Virus record (IMG/VR): IMGVR_UViG_3300008116_004464
Span: 1-34,356 of that record
Source of the DNA: a virus
Length of the DNA stretch: 34,356 nucleotides
Reading direction: 5' to 3' (one strand)
Below are positions 4,889 through 11,596 of the stretch, piece after piece. A program made the position numbers and the translations under genes. The notes below the pieces were generated by a model, which had not been told where the DNA came from, ran no database searches, and saw only the letters and a list, made by a program, of their open reading frames with translations. Each line of letters starts with the position of its first letter. The stretch's first letter is position 1.

Positions 4889-6778
4889 ATGCAAGTAACA
4901 ATATTTGAAAACATATTTTCCAAGAACCCATTTTACATATCCGTAAGTGATGCTTTATCTAGAATATCTTCAGGTAAAAGTATGTCTTTGGTTAATGAGA
5001 TTCGTGGAACATTAGATAAATCAAAATCTCAAAAATTAAAAGCTAATTTACCATCCGTTTGTTTTAGTGGAAGGTTTGGTAGTGATAGAAAAGATGAGCA
5101 GATAATTGAGCATAGTGGATTTATAGTTTTAGATTTTGATGATGTTAGTGATTTAAGAGAAAAACAAACAGAGATAATTTCAAAACCATTCGTTTATGCT
5201 TGTTGGGTTAGTCCATCAGGTAATGGATTGAAAGCGTTAATTAAAATTGCCGATGGCTCAAAACATAGAGAGCACTTTCAATCTTTACAAGAAGTTTTTC
5301 CTGAAATAGATAAAAGCGGAATTAATCCTAGTCGTGTTTGTTACGAAAGCTATGACCCTGAAATTTATGTTAATGAAAAAGCTGAAGTTTTTAATAAGAT
5401 AAAAACCGTAGAGAAAAAATTAGTAAAACAAGATGCTATTGGTAGTGATTCTGAAAATTTTACTAAGATATTAAAATGGTTAACAAATAGAAACGATGCG
5501 TTTGTAACCGGAGAAAGAAATATTTATATTTTTAAGTTAGCATCAGCGTGTTGCCGTTTTGGTATTGAAGAAGATTCTGCAATAAATCTTATTTCATCAG
5601 AGTACACAGTTAGTAATGACTTTACTATGAGCGAAATGAAAAATGCAATCAAAAGTGCATATAGAGCAAGTAGGCATAATTTCAATACCGCAACAATACA
5701 GAAAGAAGTATTAGTAGATAGTACAACAAGAAGTGAGATTAATGTAAAGAAAGATTTTCAAGAGCATCAGGATGAGAATTACAGAGTTGAAGATGTTGTT
5801 TATGGTATTGATGTAAAAGAAAGGGCTTTACAGATTAATGAAAAAGGTTTTGAAAAGGTTATTGGTATCGGCGTACCTGAAATAGATTTTCATTTTAAGC
5901 CAAAAAGAGGAGAGATTACATTACTTACTGGTATTGGTAACTATGGTAAGAGTGCTTTTAAAAAATGGTATATACTTACAAGGATTTTATTGTTTGGGGA
6001 AAAGATTGCTACGTTTTCACCGGAAGATACCCCTGCTGAAGAATATTTTCATGATTATGTTGAAATGGTGTTAGGATGTGAGTGTACTCCATACAATCCA
6101 AATAGACCTCCAAATAAAGTTTATGAAGCAGCTTATGATTTTGTATCAAAGCATATATTCTACATAAGCGCTGAAATGTTGTCACCAACACCTCAATATG
6201 TAAAAGAAAAGTTTTTAGAATTAATTATTCAAGAGAAGGTTGACTTTTGTTGTATTGACCCATTTAATCAGCTTACAAATGATTATAAAGGTTTTGGTGG
6301 AAGAACGGATAAGTACTTGGAAACATTTTTAGCAGACTGCGCAAGGTTTGCTCAAAAGAACGATGTTTACTTTTGGATTATTGCGCATCCTAAATCAATG
6401 CAAAAAGATAAATCAGGAAACTATGAGTGCCCGGATGTTTTTGATATTGCAGATGGCGCAATGTGGAATAATAAGATGAATAATATTATGGTTTATCATA
6501 GGCCGTTTGCTCAGATAGATACAAATAATCCATTGGCAGAAGTTCACTTCAAAAAGATAAAAAAGAAAAGTGTTGGTAAAAGAGGATTTATGACAATTGA
6601 GTATATATGGAATACTAGAAGATTCTTTGTTCAGGGTAGAGATATTATTCAGGATATTTTGAATAAAAAGAAATATGATTTTTGGAATAGTTGGAAGGGT
6701 AAGCAAGCAAAATTAGACTTGCCACCTAATTGGGATAACCAAGGTGTTATAGATGATATTAGTCAAATAGATTTTTAA
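4889..6778 (+). CDS. Primase-helicase: VirE_N/BT4734-type primase fused to RecA-fold helicase
   Basis: This 629-residue protein joins two replication activities. The N-terminal part resembles the Bacteroidetes VirE_N/BT4734 family of archaeo-eukaryotic-type primases: GFIVLDFDDV (77-86) gives catalytic acidic residues, SPSGNGLKALIKI (108-120) is the next core strand, and INPSRVCYESYDPEIY (145-160) follows. Residues about 190-250 look like a helical primase C-terminal domain. A RecA/DnaB-like ATPase starts near 310: Walker A GIGNYGKS (348-355), Walker B CCIDPFN (D457) and a sensor-like WIIAHPKS. It would prime and unwind DNA at the fork. The neighbours are a DUF4373-like protein and SSB, forming a compact replication set. 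No DNA polymerase is visible in the window. Confidence 0.85.
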   Translation: MQVTIFENIFSKNPFYISVSDALSRISSGKSMSLVNEIRGTLDKSKSQKLKANLPSVCFSGRFGSDRKDEQIIEHSGFIVLDFDDVSDLREKQTEIISKPFVYACWVSPSGNGLKALIKIADGSKHREHFQSLQEVFPEIDKSGINPSRVCYESYDPEIYVNEKAEVFNKIKTVEKKLVKQDAIGSDSENFTKILKWLTNRNDAFVTGERNIYIFKLASACCRFGIEEDSAINLISSEYTVSNDFTMSEMKNAIKSAYRASRHNFNTATIQKEVLVDSTTRSEINVKKDFQEHQDENYRVEDVVYGIDVKERALQINEKGFEKVIGIGVPEIDFHFKPKRGEITLLTGIGNYGKSAFKKWYILTRILLFGEKIATFSPEDTPAEEYFHDYVEMVLGCECTPYNPNRPPNKVYEAAYDFVSKHIFYISAEMLSPTPQYVKEKFLELIIQEKVDFCCIDPFNQLTNDYKGFGGRTDKYLETFLADCARFAQKNDVYFWIIAHPKSMQKDKSGNYECPDVFDIADGAMWNNKMNNIMVYHRPFAQIDTNNPLAEVHFKKIKKKSVGKRGFMTIEYIWNTRRFFVQGRDIIQDILNKKKYDFWNSWKGKQAKLDLPPNWDNQGVIDDISQIDF

Positions 6779-6800
6779 TAATAAAAAAAAACAAAACACA

Positions 6801-7148
6801 ATGTTAAAGTTACAGTTAATCGGAAATTTAGGACAAGATGCAGTAGTCAACAATGTTGGCGGAAAAAATGTAATTAATTTTTCTGTCGCACACACAGAGA
6901 AGTACAAAAACTCTGAAAACGCAGAAGTTTCAAAAACAACTTGGGTAAGTTGTGCGTATTGGACCGAAAAAATTAATTTAGGAAGTTACTTAAAAAAAGG
7001 AACTCAAGTTTATTTAGAAGGTAAGCCAGAAGCTAAAACTTATTCTAATAGCGCTAACGAAGTAGTTCCGCAATTATCGGTTAGAGTTTCTAGCTTGCAG
7101 CTTTTATCTAGCAGCAAGTCTGAAAAAGGTGAAGAAGTTCCATTTTAA
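6801..7148 (+). CDS. ssb: Single-stranded DNA-binding protein
   Basis: The 115-residue protein has the OB-fold pattern of bacterial SSB: MLKLQLIGNLGQDAVV at the start, NFSVAHTEKYKN with a strand-loop-strand, the WVSCAYWTEK strand and LKKGTQVYLEGKPEAKTY. The tail is short and acidic and ends EEVPF, equivalent to the DDIPF tip with which SSB recruits host and phage replication proteins. It is shorter than cellular SSBs (about 150-180) because the linker is reduced. It lies downstream of the primase-helicase in the same direction and completes the replication cluster. The A-rich leader before the ATG is typical of Bacteroidetes. Confidence 0.9.
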   Translation: MLKLQLIGNLGQDAVVNNVGGKNVINFSVAHTEKYKNSENAEVSKTTWVSCAYWTEKINLGSYLKKGTQVYLEGKPEAKTYSNSANEVVPQLSVRVSSLQLLSSSKSEKGEEVPF

Positions 7149-7178
7149 ATTAACTATTAATTAAATTAAAAATTTTAG

Positions 7179-7186
7179 TAGTTTTG
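7179..7186 (+). promoter_or_regulatory. -7 box TAGTTTTG upstream of the small basic protein gene
   Basis: TAGTTTTG matches TAnnTTTG and is preceded by a TTAATTAAATTAAAAA motif (7158-7173), the same arrangement as upstream of the genes at 235 and 3905. No TTTG stands at the -33 position. It would give a leader of about 25 bases for the ATG at 7219. Confidence 0.4.
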
Positions 7187-7218
7187 TAAAAATGATTAAT
7201 TTTATTAAAAATTAATTT

Positions 7219-7341
7219 ATGGCAAAAGCTACAGGAACTTCAACAAAACTAAGCTTCGGGAAAAGAAAGGGCGGAAAAGCACAAAAAACACGAGGACCAA
7301 AACAAAAATCCGTTTCTAAGTACCGAGGTCAAGGAAAATAA
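7219..7341 (+). CDS. Very basic 40-residue protein
   Basis: The frame encodes MAKATGTSTKLSFGKRKGGK and ends KSVSKYRGQGK: 40 residues, roughly a third lysine or arginine, rich in glycine, with almost no hydrophobic residues. It has its own -7 box and an intact start and stop. Composition suggests binding to DNA or RNA, or a small virion core protein. I do not recognise a named family. The stop codon lies inside the 18-bp repeat at 7339-7356, which is the leader of the next gene. It was judged coding because of the unusual, consistent composition and the promoter. Confidence 0.65.
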   Translation: MAKATGTSTKLSFGKRKGGKAQKTRGPKQKSVSKYRGQGK

Positions 7342-7356
7342 CTAAATCAAACCAAA
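7339..7356 (+). repeat. 18-bp direct repeat, copy 2 (copy 1 at 758-775)
   Basis: TAACTAAATCAAACCAAA, identical to 758-775. Here it serves as the leader of the gene at 7362, ending in ACACATG. The repeat includes the stop codon of the preceding gene. Confidence 0.7.
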
Positions 7357-7361
7357 TACAC

Positions 7362-7643
7362 ATGAACAAGAAATGCGCTTTAATCAAATCGCTATTGAAA
7401 GGCGATATTATCAATGTAAGTAATTCTATTAAACTTACTGGTTACAGTAATCCAGCTAGGGAAATACCAAGAGAGGTGGAGAAACCGTTTGGATGTGTTG
7501 TTAGCCGTGTTAAAATGGAAGGTAGAGACCAGTTTGGTAACTATGTAACATGGTACGACTATAGGTTTAATCCTAGAATAGACAAGAACGCAAAGGCTAC
7601 CAAAAAAATGAAAGAATATTTAGAAAAAGAAACGAATAGATAG
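7362..7643 (+). CDS. Probable winged-helix protein, 93 residues
   Basis: The start of the protein (KCALIKSLLKGDIINVSNSI) resembles small phage helix-turn-helix proteins that begin with a short helix, a 'GD-x-IN' turn and a second helix. The middle (REIPREVEKPFGCVVSRVKM) fits a recognition helix followed by the wing strand, and TWYDYRFNP ends the fold. The tail is lysine-rich. It is probably a DNA-binding regulator; the exact family is uncertain. Its stop is followed immediately by the next ATG (TAGATG), so the two are likely co-translated. Confidence 0.5.
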   Translation: MNKKCALIKSLLKGDIINVSNSIKLTGYSNPAREIPREVEKPFGCVVSRVKMEGRDQFGNYVTWYDYRFNPRIDKNAKATKKMKEYLEKETNR

Positions 7644-7925
7644 ATGGCTTTTAAATCAAGTAAAAATAATCCAAGGCAGTATATAGGAAAAGCAGAGTTT
7701 GTTGGTGAAATAGAAAAAGAGCTGACGCACTTGGTTTATGATTGCTCCTTGGATTTAGAAGAAAGAAAAAAGAAGGTTATTACCCTAGATTCTGCTGCTG
7801 AGGTCGCAGCCCTACTTGGCGTTAAAATTGACGCTGTTTTTAAAAACAGAAAGGTGGGTAAAAGGATTAAGGGTATAAACGGAAAGTATTACGCAGTGAG
7901 GGTTTTAAAAAATAACAATGAATGA
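7644..7925 (+). CDS. Hypothetical basic protein with a possible HTH
   Basis: The 93-residue product has a charged N-terminal half (YIGKAEFVGEIEKELTHL) and a C-terminal segment TLDSAAEVAALLGVKIDAVFKNRKVGKRIKG that looks like a helix-turn-helix followed by a strand pair ending KYYAVRVL. That part is reminiscent of the short DNA-binding modules of homing enzymes, but the match is weak. It begins directly after the previous stop and overlaps the next gene by eight bases, so it belongs to a tightly coupled group of four small genes (7362-8285). Function unknown. Confidence 0.5.
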   Translation: MAFKSSKNNPRQYIGKAEFVGEIEKELTHLVYDCSLDLEERKKKVITLDSAAEVAALLGVKIDAVFKNRKVGKRIKGINGKYYAVRVLKNNNE

Positions 7926-8070
7926 TATAAATAAAAAATATTACCAAATGGGCTTTTATGCTGGGAGGGAGTATCAAAAGTTCCAATTTAATATTTTGTC
8001 GTTTATTATTGGATTATCCGTTTCCGCAACAATTAGTTGGATTGTTTTATATTTATATTTTGTGCTATGA
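7918..8070 (+). CDS. Small single-pass membrane protein, 50 residues
   Basis: The frame starts inside the end of the previous gene (8-base overlap) and ends in ATGA with the next. It encodes a charged, tyrosine-rich N-terminus (MNDINKKYYQMGFYAGREYQ) and one long hydrophobic stretch (residues about 25-50, including ILSFIIGLSVSATISW) that runs to the C-terminus. This is a typical small membrane protein. Lysis or superinfection functions are possible because phages often encode such proteins, but no holin/endolysin pair is seen here. Confidence 0.55.
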   Translation: MNDINKKYYQMGFYAGREYQKFQFNILSFIIGLSVSATISWIVLYLYFVL

Positions 8071-8285
8071 TACATGAATTTTCAACCCCTATAAAAGTTC
8101 ATACTCCACATGGAGCTGGTGAATGTATTTTATTGATTGACTATGGGTTAAATGTAAACTCGGTATGGCTTGTTAGGCTAAAAGGTGGCGTAGTTAAGCA
8201 TTATTACTCAGAAGAAGTCAGGGTTTATGGAAACGCAATGAATGGCATGGGAATTGATATGGATATACCGCATAATTGGAAATAA
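8067..8285 (+). CDS. Hypothetical 72-residue protein, beta-rich
   Basis: The ATG at 8067 overlaps the previous stop (ATGA) and is preferred to an in-frame TTG at 8037, which would add ten residues encoded inside the upstream gene. The protein reads as several short strands (IKVHTPHGAGECILLI, SVWLVRLKGGVVKHYY) like a small SH3 or KOW barrel, and ends DMDIPHNWK. No family is recognised. It closes the group of small genes before the GroES gene. A role cannot be deduced. Confidence 0.6.
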   Translation: MIHEFSTPIKVHTPHGAGECILLIDYGLNVNSVWLVRLKGGVVKHYYSEEVRVYGNAMNGMGIDMDIPHNWK

Positions 8286-8291
8286 ATGATT

Positions 8292-8299
8292 ACTTTTGT
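8292..8299 (+). promoter_or_regulatory. -7 box TACTTTTG before groES
   Basis: TACTTTTG matches TAnnTTTG and stands 21 bases before the GroES start. The sequence around it, TTAC-TTTT-GTAA, is a short dyad. No good TTTG is found at -33. The leader that follows is a repeated AAATT run. Confidence 0.4.
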
Positions 8300-8320
8300 A
8301 AATAAATTAAATTAAATTAA

Positions 8321-8587
8321 ATGAAACAAAAATTCACACCATTAGGCAAAAGAGTGCTTGTAAAACTAGATGCCCCTAAAGATAGGACAGATAGTGGTCT
8401 TTACTTGCCAGAAACAGCTCAAAAAGACTTTATCACAGGAGTTGTAGAAATGGCTGGTAAAGAGGCTGAAAATGTTGCAAAAGGAGATAAAATTATGTTT
8501 GCTAGTACTGTAGGAGTTGACATTGAGGTTAACGGACAGCAGTTTAGACTTATTCCTGATGAGCTTTATATTGACGCAATAATCTAA
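8321..8587 (+). CDS. groES: GroES-type co-chaperonin
   Basis: The 88-residue protein matches Cpn10/GroES along its length: PLGKRVLVKLDAP at the start, TDSGLYLPETAQ in the place of the mobile loop that binds GroEL, GVVEMAGKE, VAKGDKIMFASTVGVDIEVNG and a final LIPDELYIDAII. Cellular GroES is about 95 residues. Phage GroES proteins, such as T4 gp31, replace the host cap to fold a large capsid protein with host GroEL; the capsid gene itself is not in the window. A terminator follows directly. Confidence 0.92.
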   Translation: MKQKFTPLGKRVLVKLDAPKDRTDSGLYLPETAQKDFITGVVEMAGKEAENVAKGDKIMFASTVGVDIEVNGQQFRLIPDELYIDAII

Positions 8588-8604
8588 TGATTTAACCCAT
8601 TATT

Positions 8605-8640
8605 TAAAATGCCTTCAAAATTTTGGGGGCATTTTATTTT
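8605..8640 (+). terminator. Strong Rho-independent terminator after groES
   Basis: TAAAATGCC (8605-8613) pairs perfectly with GGCATTTTA (8628-8636). The stem can continue through two G-T pairs and a C-G pair, and is followed by TTTT. The hairpin contains an in-frame ATG (8609) that could be mistaken for the start of the next gene. Confidence 0.8.
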
Positions 8641-8674
8641 TATATCCTATAAAAAACTTAATTTTATACCATCT

Positions 8675-9526
8675 ATGAGCGCACAACCGATAAACCATAT
8701 TTTTCTTAATTTAGACAAGCCTATTCAAGATACAATCAAAGTAGGTGATTTAGAGTTATACCTAGACGGTTCATTCCGACCAGAATGGAACGCAACCGTT
8801 GTTGGTGAAATAGCAGCATTGCCAGAAAACCCTAAAGGAGAATATTCTGAAACAGTTTCTAAATTAAAAGTTGGAGATAAAGTTTTATTTGATTATTCAG
8901 TAGTTGCTGAAAGAAAATTTGAATCAGATGGAGCTTATTTTACAGAAGTTACAAAAGATAGCCCGTACTATCAGAAATTTATTAATGGTAAGGGTGAAAA
9001 AATATTCATTGTAGCAATGCCGGGCAAGATTACACATACTTGGTCTGGAACATTCAGCGACAATCGTGGTAATTTTATCCATGGATGTCAAGGTTCTGAA
9101 AGTGAATTAAGCAGATGGAAGTCTCAATTTAGTTTTGGTGAAACTCAGCAATTCTTTTTTACAAACCTTGTAGATACAGGAACTGGTGATGTATGGAAAG
9201 CTTCGTACAGAGATATTTATGCGAAGTTTGATGGTGAAGAATTAAAAACAGTTGGTGATAGAATTATTCTTGAGCCAATAGATTTAGATATTCCAAAAGA
9301 AGTATTAACCCAAATGGGAATAGAGTTGCCGCAGAGCACATTCAAGGCAAGACTTGGAGATAGAGCTAAAGTTATTTCAGCTCCAGAAGATTCTGGTTTA
9401 AAAGAAGGTGATGTTGTGGGTTTTGAGGAGAAGTATTTGGAGAAATACGAATACAACGGTAAAAATTATTATTTAATAAAATCCCGCAGAGCGCTGGGAA
9501 TTTGGGAGGAAGAAGATGGCTTATAA
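8675..9526 (+). CDS. Tandem GroES-like (double-barrel) protein
   Basis: The start at 8675 (MSAQPINH) is chosen because the earlier ATG at 8609 lies in the terminator stem. The 283-residue product seems to hold two GroES-like barrels. The second (about 190-278) is clearer: TVGDRIILEPI, ARLGDRAKVISAPEDS, LKEGDVVGFEEKYLEKYEYNG and YYLIKSRRALGIW follow the strand order of GroES. The first (about 22-115) repeats the pattern with VGDLELYL, VVGEIAALP, LKVGDKVLFDY and GEKIFIVAM. An insert (116-185) separates them. It may act as a pseudo-symmetric cap for GroEL or as a virion assembly factor; both are inferred. It overlaps the next structural gene by 11 bases. Confidence 0.65.
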   Translation: MSAQPINHIFLNLDKPIQDTIKVGDLELYLDGSFRPEWNATVVGEIAALPENPKGEYSETVSKLKVGDKVLFDYSVVAERKFESDGAYFTEVTKDSPYYQKFINGKGEKIFIVAMPGKITHTWSGTFSDNRGNFIHGCQGSESELSRWKSQFSFGETQQFFFTNLVDTGTGDVWKASYRDIYAKFDGEELKTVGDRIILEPIDLDIPKEVLTQMGIELPQSTFKARLGDRAKVISAPEDSGLKEGDVVGFEEKYLEKYEYNGKNYYLIKSRRALGIWEEEDGL

Positions 9527-10157
9527 TATAAATGACATATACAATCAAATGCTATTCATTGTTCGTAAAGAACGTGGAGTTTTTGTAACTGTAAATGAAG
9601 CTATGCAAACGCTAGATAATGCACAATTAGAAGCGACTGAAGAATGGTTTTCAACTTATGGTGCAACACAAATAATTCATGATGCAATACGAAAATTAAG
9701 AGTTCAGAAAAGTTTCACGTCAGATTCAACAGGATTAGTAACTTTTGATGCTGATTACTTGCATTTAATTGGTGGTGCTTATACTGTTAGTGGCAGCACA
9801 ATCAACAATGTAAGGTTTTTGAATGAAGATGAATTAGCGTTAGCTTTAAAAAGTCAATTAAGAGTTGTTTCTACTAGCAATCCTATTGCAATTGATGCGT
9901 CAGTTGGATTTAGATTATATCCTGCGGCTACTCAATCTGGTTTTTATAATTACTTGAGAAGGCCAGCTACTCCTGTTTTAGGATACACACAATCAGGTAG
10001 AACTATAACTTACGACCCTAATACTAGCACACAATTAGAATTTACAGACGTTTATATCAACAATATTATATCAAGAGCATTGAAGTTTTGGAGTATTAAC
10101 ATGGCTGAACAAGATATTCAGCAATTTGCTCAGATTCAAACTCAAGAAACTAAATAA
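9516..10157 (+). CDS. Probable neck/ring virion protein
   Basis: This 213-residue protein starts with a helical stretch (NINDIYNQMLFIVRKERGVFVTVNEA) and has a beta-rich middle (VTFDADYLHLIGGAYTVSG, VGFRLYPAA) and a helical tail. That pattern is seen in head-completion or ring proteins of short-tailed phages, including those of crAss-like phages. It is the first of four adjacent genes of similar character before the muzzle-like gene. I cannot name the family. Neighbours are two bases apart, so the group forms one operon. Confidence 0.5.
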   Translation: MAYNINDIYNQMLFIVRKERGVFVTVNEAMQTLDNAQLEATEEWFSTYGATQIIHDAIRKLRVQKSFTSDSTGLVTFDADYLHLIGGAYTVSGSTINNVRFLNEDELALALKSQLRVVSTSNPIAIDASVGFRLYPAATQSGFYNYLRRPATPVLGYTQSGRTITYDPNTSTQLEFTDVYINNIISRALKFWSINMAEQDIQQFAQIQTQETK

Positions 10158-10159
10158 AA

Positions 10160-10801
10160 ATGGCAGGTACTACTAAATATTTAATGGCTGAACAAATCCT
10201 AACAAGATTAGCTGGTGGTTATAGAGATAGCAACCAGCCTGTTCAAATGGAAGATGTGGTAAAAGCGATTGAGCAAGTTGTTAATGCAACTTTTCAAATG
10301 CAGTACTATTCAGCTACCTTACCTACTGGTGAAACTATTCCAGATAATCTAATGGTTGCTTATTATGAAAATATTCCGGTAACAAGTTTTGGAGAAAGAG
10401 CAAAAGCTACATTGCCTGTAATGCCAATATCCCTTCCTAGAAATATGGGGGTATATCGTGTTACTGATGAAAATGACAATGACTATATTCCTGTTCCTTT
10501 AGGGCAAGGAGCTTTAATAAGAGCAGATAAATTATTAAATGATTTGTTAGGTAGTGTTTGGTATGAGTTAAGAAACTTTACTGTTGTTTTCTCAAAAGAT
10601 ATTACACTATTGGGGGTTAGTACAGTAAATATGTACTTGGTGGTTATGGATATTTCACTTTATTCAAATACAGACCCATTACCCATACCTGCTGGAGCTG
10701 AAGATGAAATTATAGAAAAGGTATATGCTAAATTCGCAATTGTTACACCAGAAACTGGAATAGTAGACAACTATAGTGCAGCAACAAATAAAATTAATTA
10801 A
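10160..10801 (+). CDS. Probable virion ring protein, 213 residues
   Basis: The N-terminal region (EQILTRLAGGYRDSNQPVQM, then EDVVKAIEQVVNATFQMQY) is helical, the middle is a set of strands (LPVMPISLPRNMGVYRV, NMYLVVMDISLY) and PLPIPAGAEDEIIEKVYAKF ends the core. Similar 'PIP...E..I...V' tails occur in ring proteins that I associate with crAss-like and related podoviruses; this is recall, not a search. Same operon as its neighbours. Confidence 0.5.
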   Translation: MAGTTKYLMAEQILTRLAGGYRDSNQPVQMEDVVKAIEQVVNATFQMQYYSATLPTGETIPDNLMVAYYENIPVTSFGERAKATLPVMPISLPRNMGVYRVTDENDNDYIPVPLGQGALIRADKLLNDLLGSVWYELRNFTVVFSKDITLLGVSTVNMYLVVMDISLYSNTDPLPIPAGAEDEIIEKVYAKFAIVTPETGIVDNYSAATNKIN

Positions 10802-10803
10802 AA

Positions 10804-11592
10804 ATGACTACCGCATCTTTAGATTATATAGTAAAAAATTTCCTATTAAAAAAAGGATACCCATTGCATTGGTATATGCAGTCTTTGGTTTACGCAGCAG
10901 ATTGTTTGCGTGATATTACATTTGATGATTTACGTGTAATTAATACAAAAATATTACCTGTAGACCAAACGATTAATGCGGCAGAATTACCAAGTGATTA
11001 TCAGGATTATGTAACAGTAGGTGTTATGGTTGGACAAAGAATCAGACCATTGACTCCTACAAGTACGTTAAATCCTCTTATTAATTTGAATGAAAATTTG
11101 AATTTTGCAGAGCAGCCTTGGAATGAAAATGTGACTTCTTCAGATTCAAACTCTGCTCAATTATATTATGGCGCATTGCCTTATGCTCAATGGTTTACCG
11201 TAAGATACAATGATTACGGTGAAAATATTGGTAGAAGCTTTGGTTTTGGCGCAGGACATCAAGAAGATACTTTCCAAATTTTTAAAGAAAGAAATCAAAT
11301 TCAATTAGACCAAACTTATTCTGTTGAAAATATTGTACTTCAATATGTATCAGACGGACAAGAGGCTGATGCGGCTACTCAAATAGACCCATACGCTATA
11401 AAAACGATACAAGCTTATATTGGTTGGCAGACTAGAGAGAATAATAGAAATTATAATATGGGCGAAAGACAAATGGCCCAAAACGAATACGTGCGTGAAA
11501 GAAAAATCCTAAGAGCTAGAAAAGCTGATTGGAGCGTTGAGAAAATTAAAAGAATTGTTCAAAAGAATAGTCAAGCATCTCCTAAATACTAA
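10804..11592 (+). CDS. Probable portal-proximal adaptor or ring protein
   Basis: The 262-residue protein opens with LDYIVKNFLLKKGYPLHWYM, a helical region that resembles head-tail adaptors, continues with strands (TINAAELPSDYQDYVTVGVM) and a long acid/aromatic section (GENIGRSFGFGAG), and ends in a basic helical tail (YVRERKILRARKADWSVEK). The tail could bind DNA in the neck. It directly precedes the large muzzle-like gene. Assigning it as adaptor versus ring is uncertain. Confidence 0.5.
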   Translation: MTTASLDYIVKNFLLKKGYPLHWYMQSLVYAADCLRDITFDDLRVINTKILPVDQTINAAELPSDYQDYVTVGVMVGQRIRPLTPTSTLNPLINLNENLNFAEQPWNENVTSSDSNSAQLYYGALPYAQWFTVRYNDYGENIGRSFGFGAGHQEDTFQIFKERNQIQLDQTYSVENIVLQYVSDGQEADAATQIDPYAIKTIQAYIGWQTRENNRNYNMGERQMAQNEYVRERKILRARKADWSVEKIKRIVQKNSQASPKY

Positions 11593-11596
11593 TTAA

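Noticed and set aside
8609-8674. Earlier ATG that would extend the tandem GroES protein by 22 residues
   Set aside because: It lies inside the terminator stem after groES and the added residues do not resemble the family; the ATG at 8675 is better.
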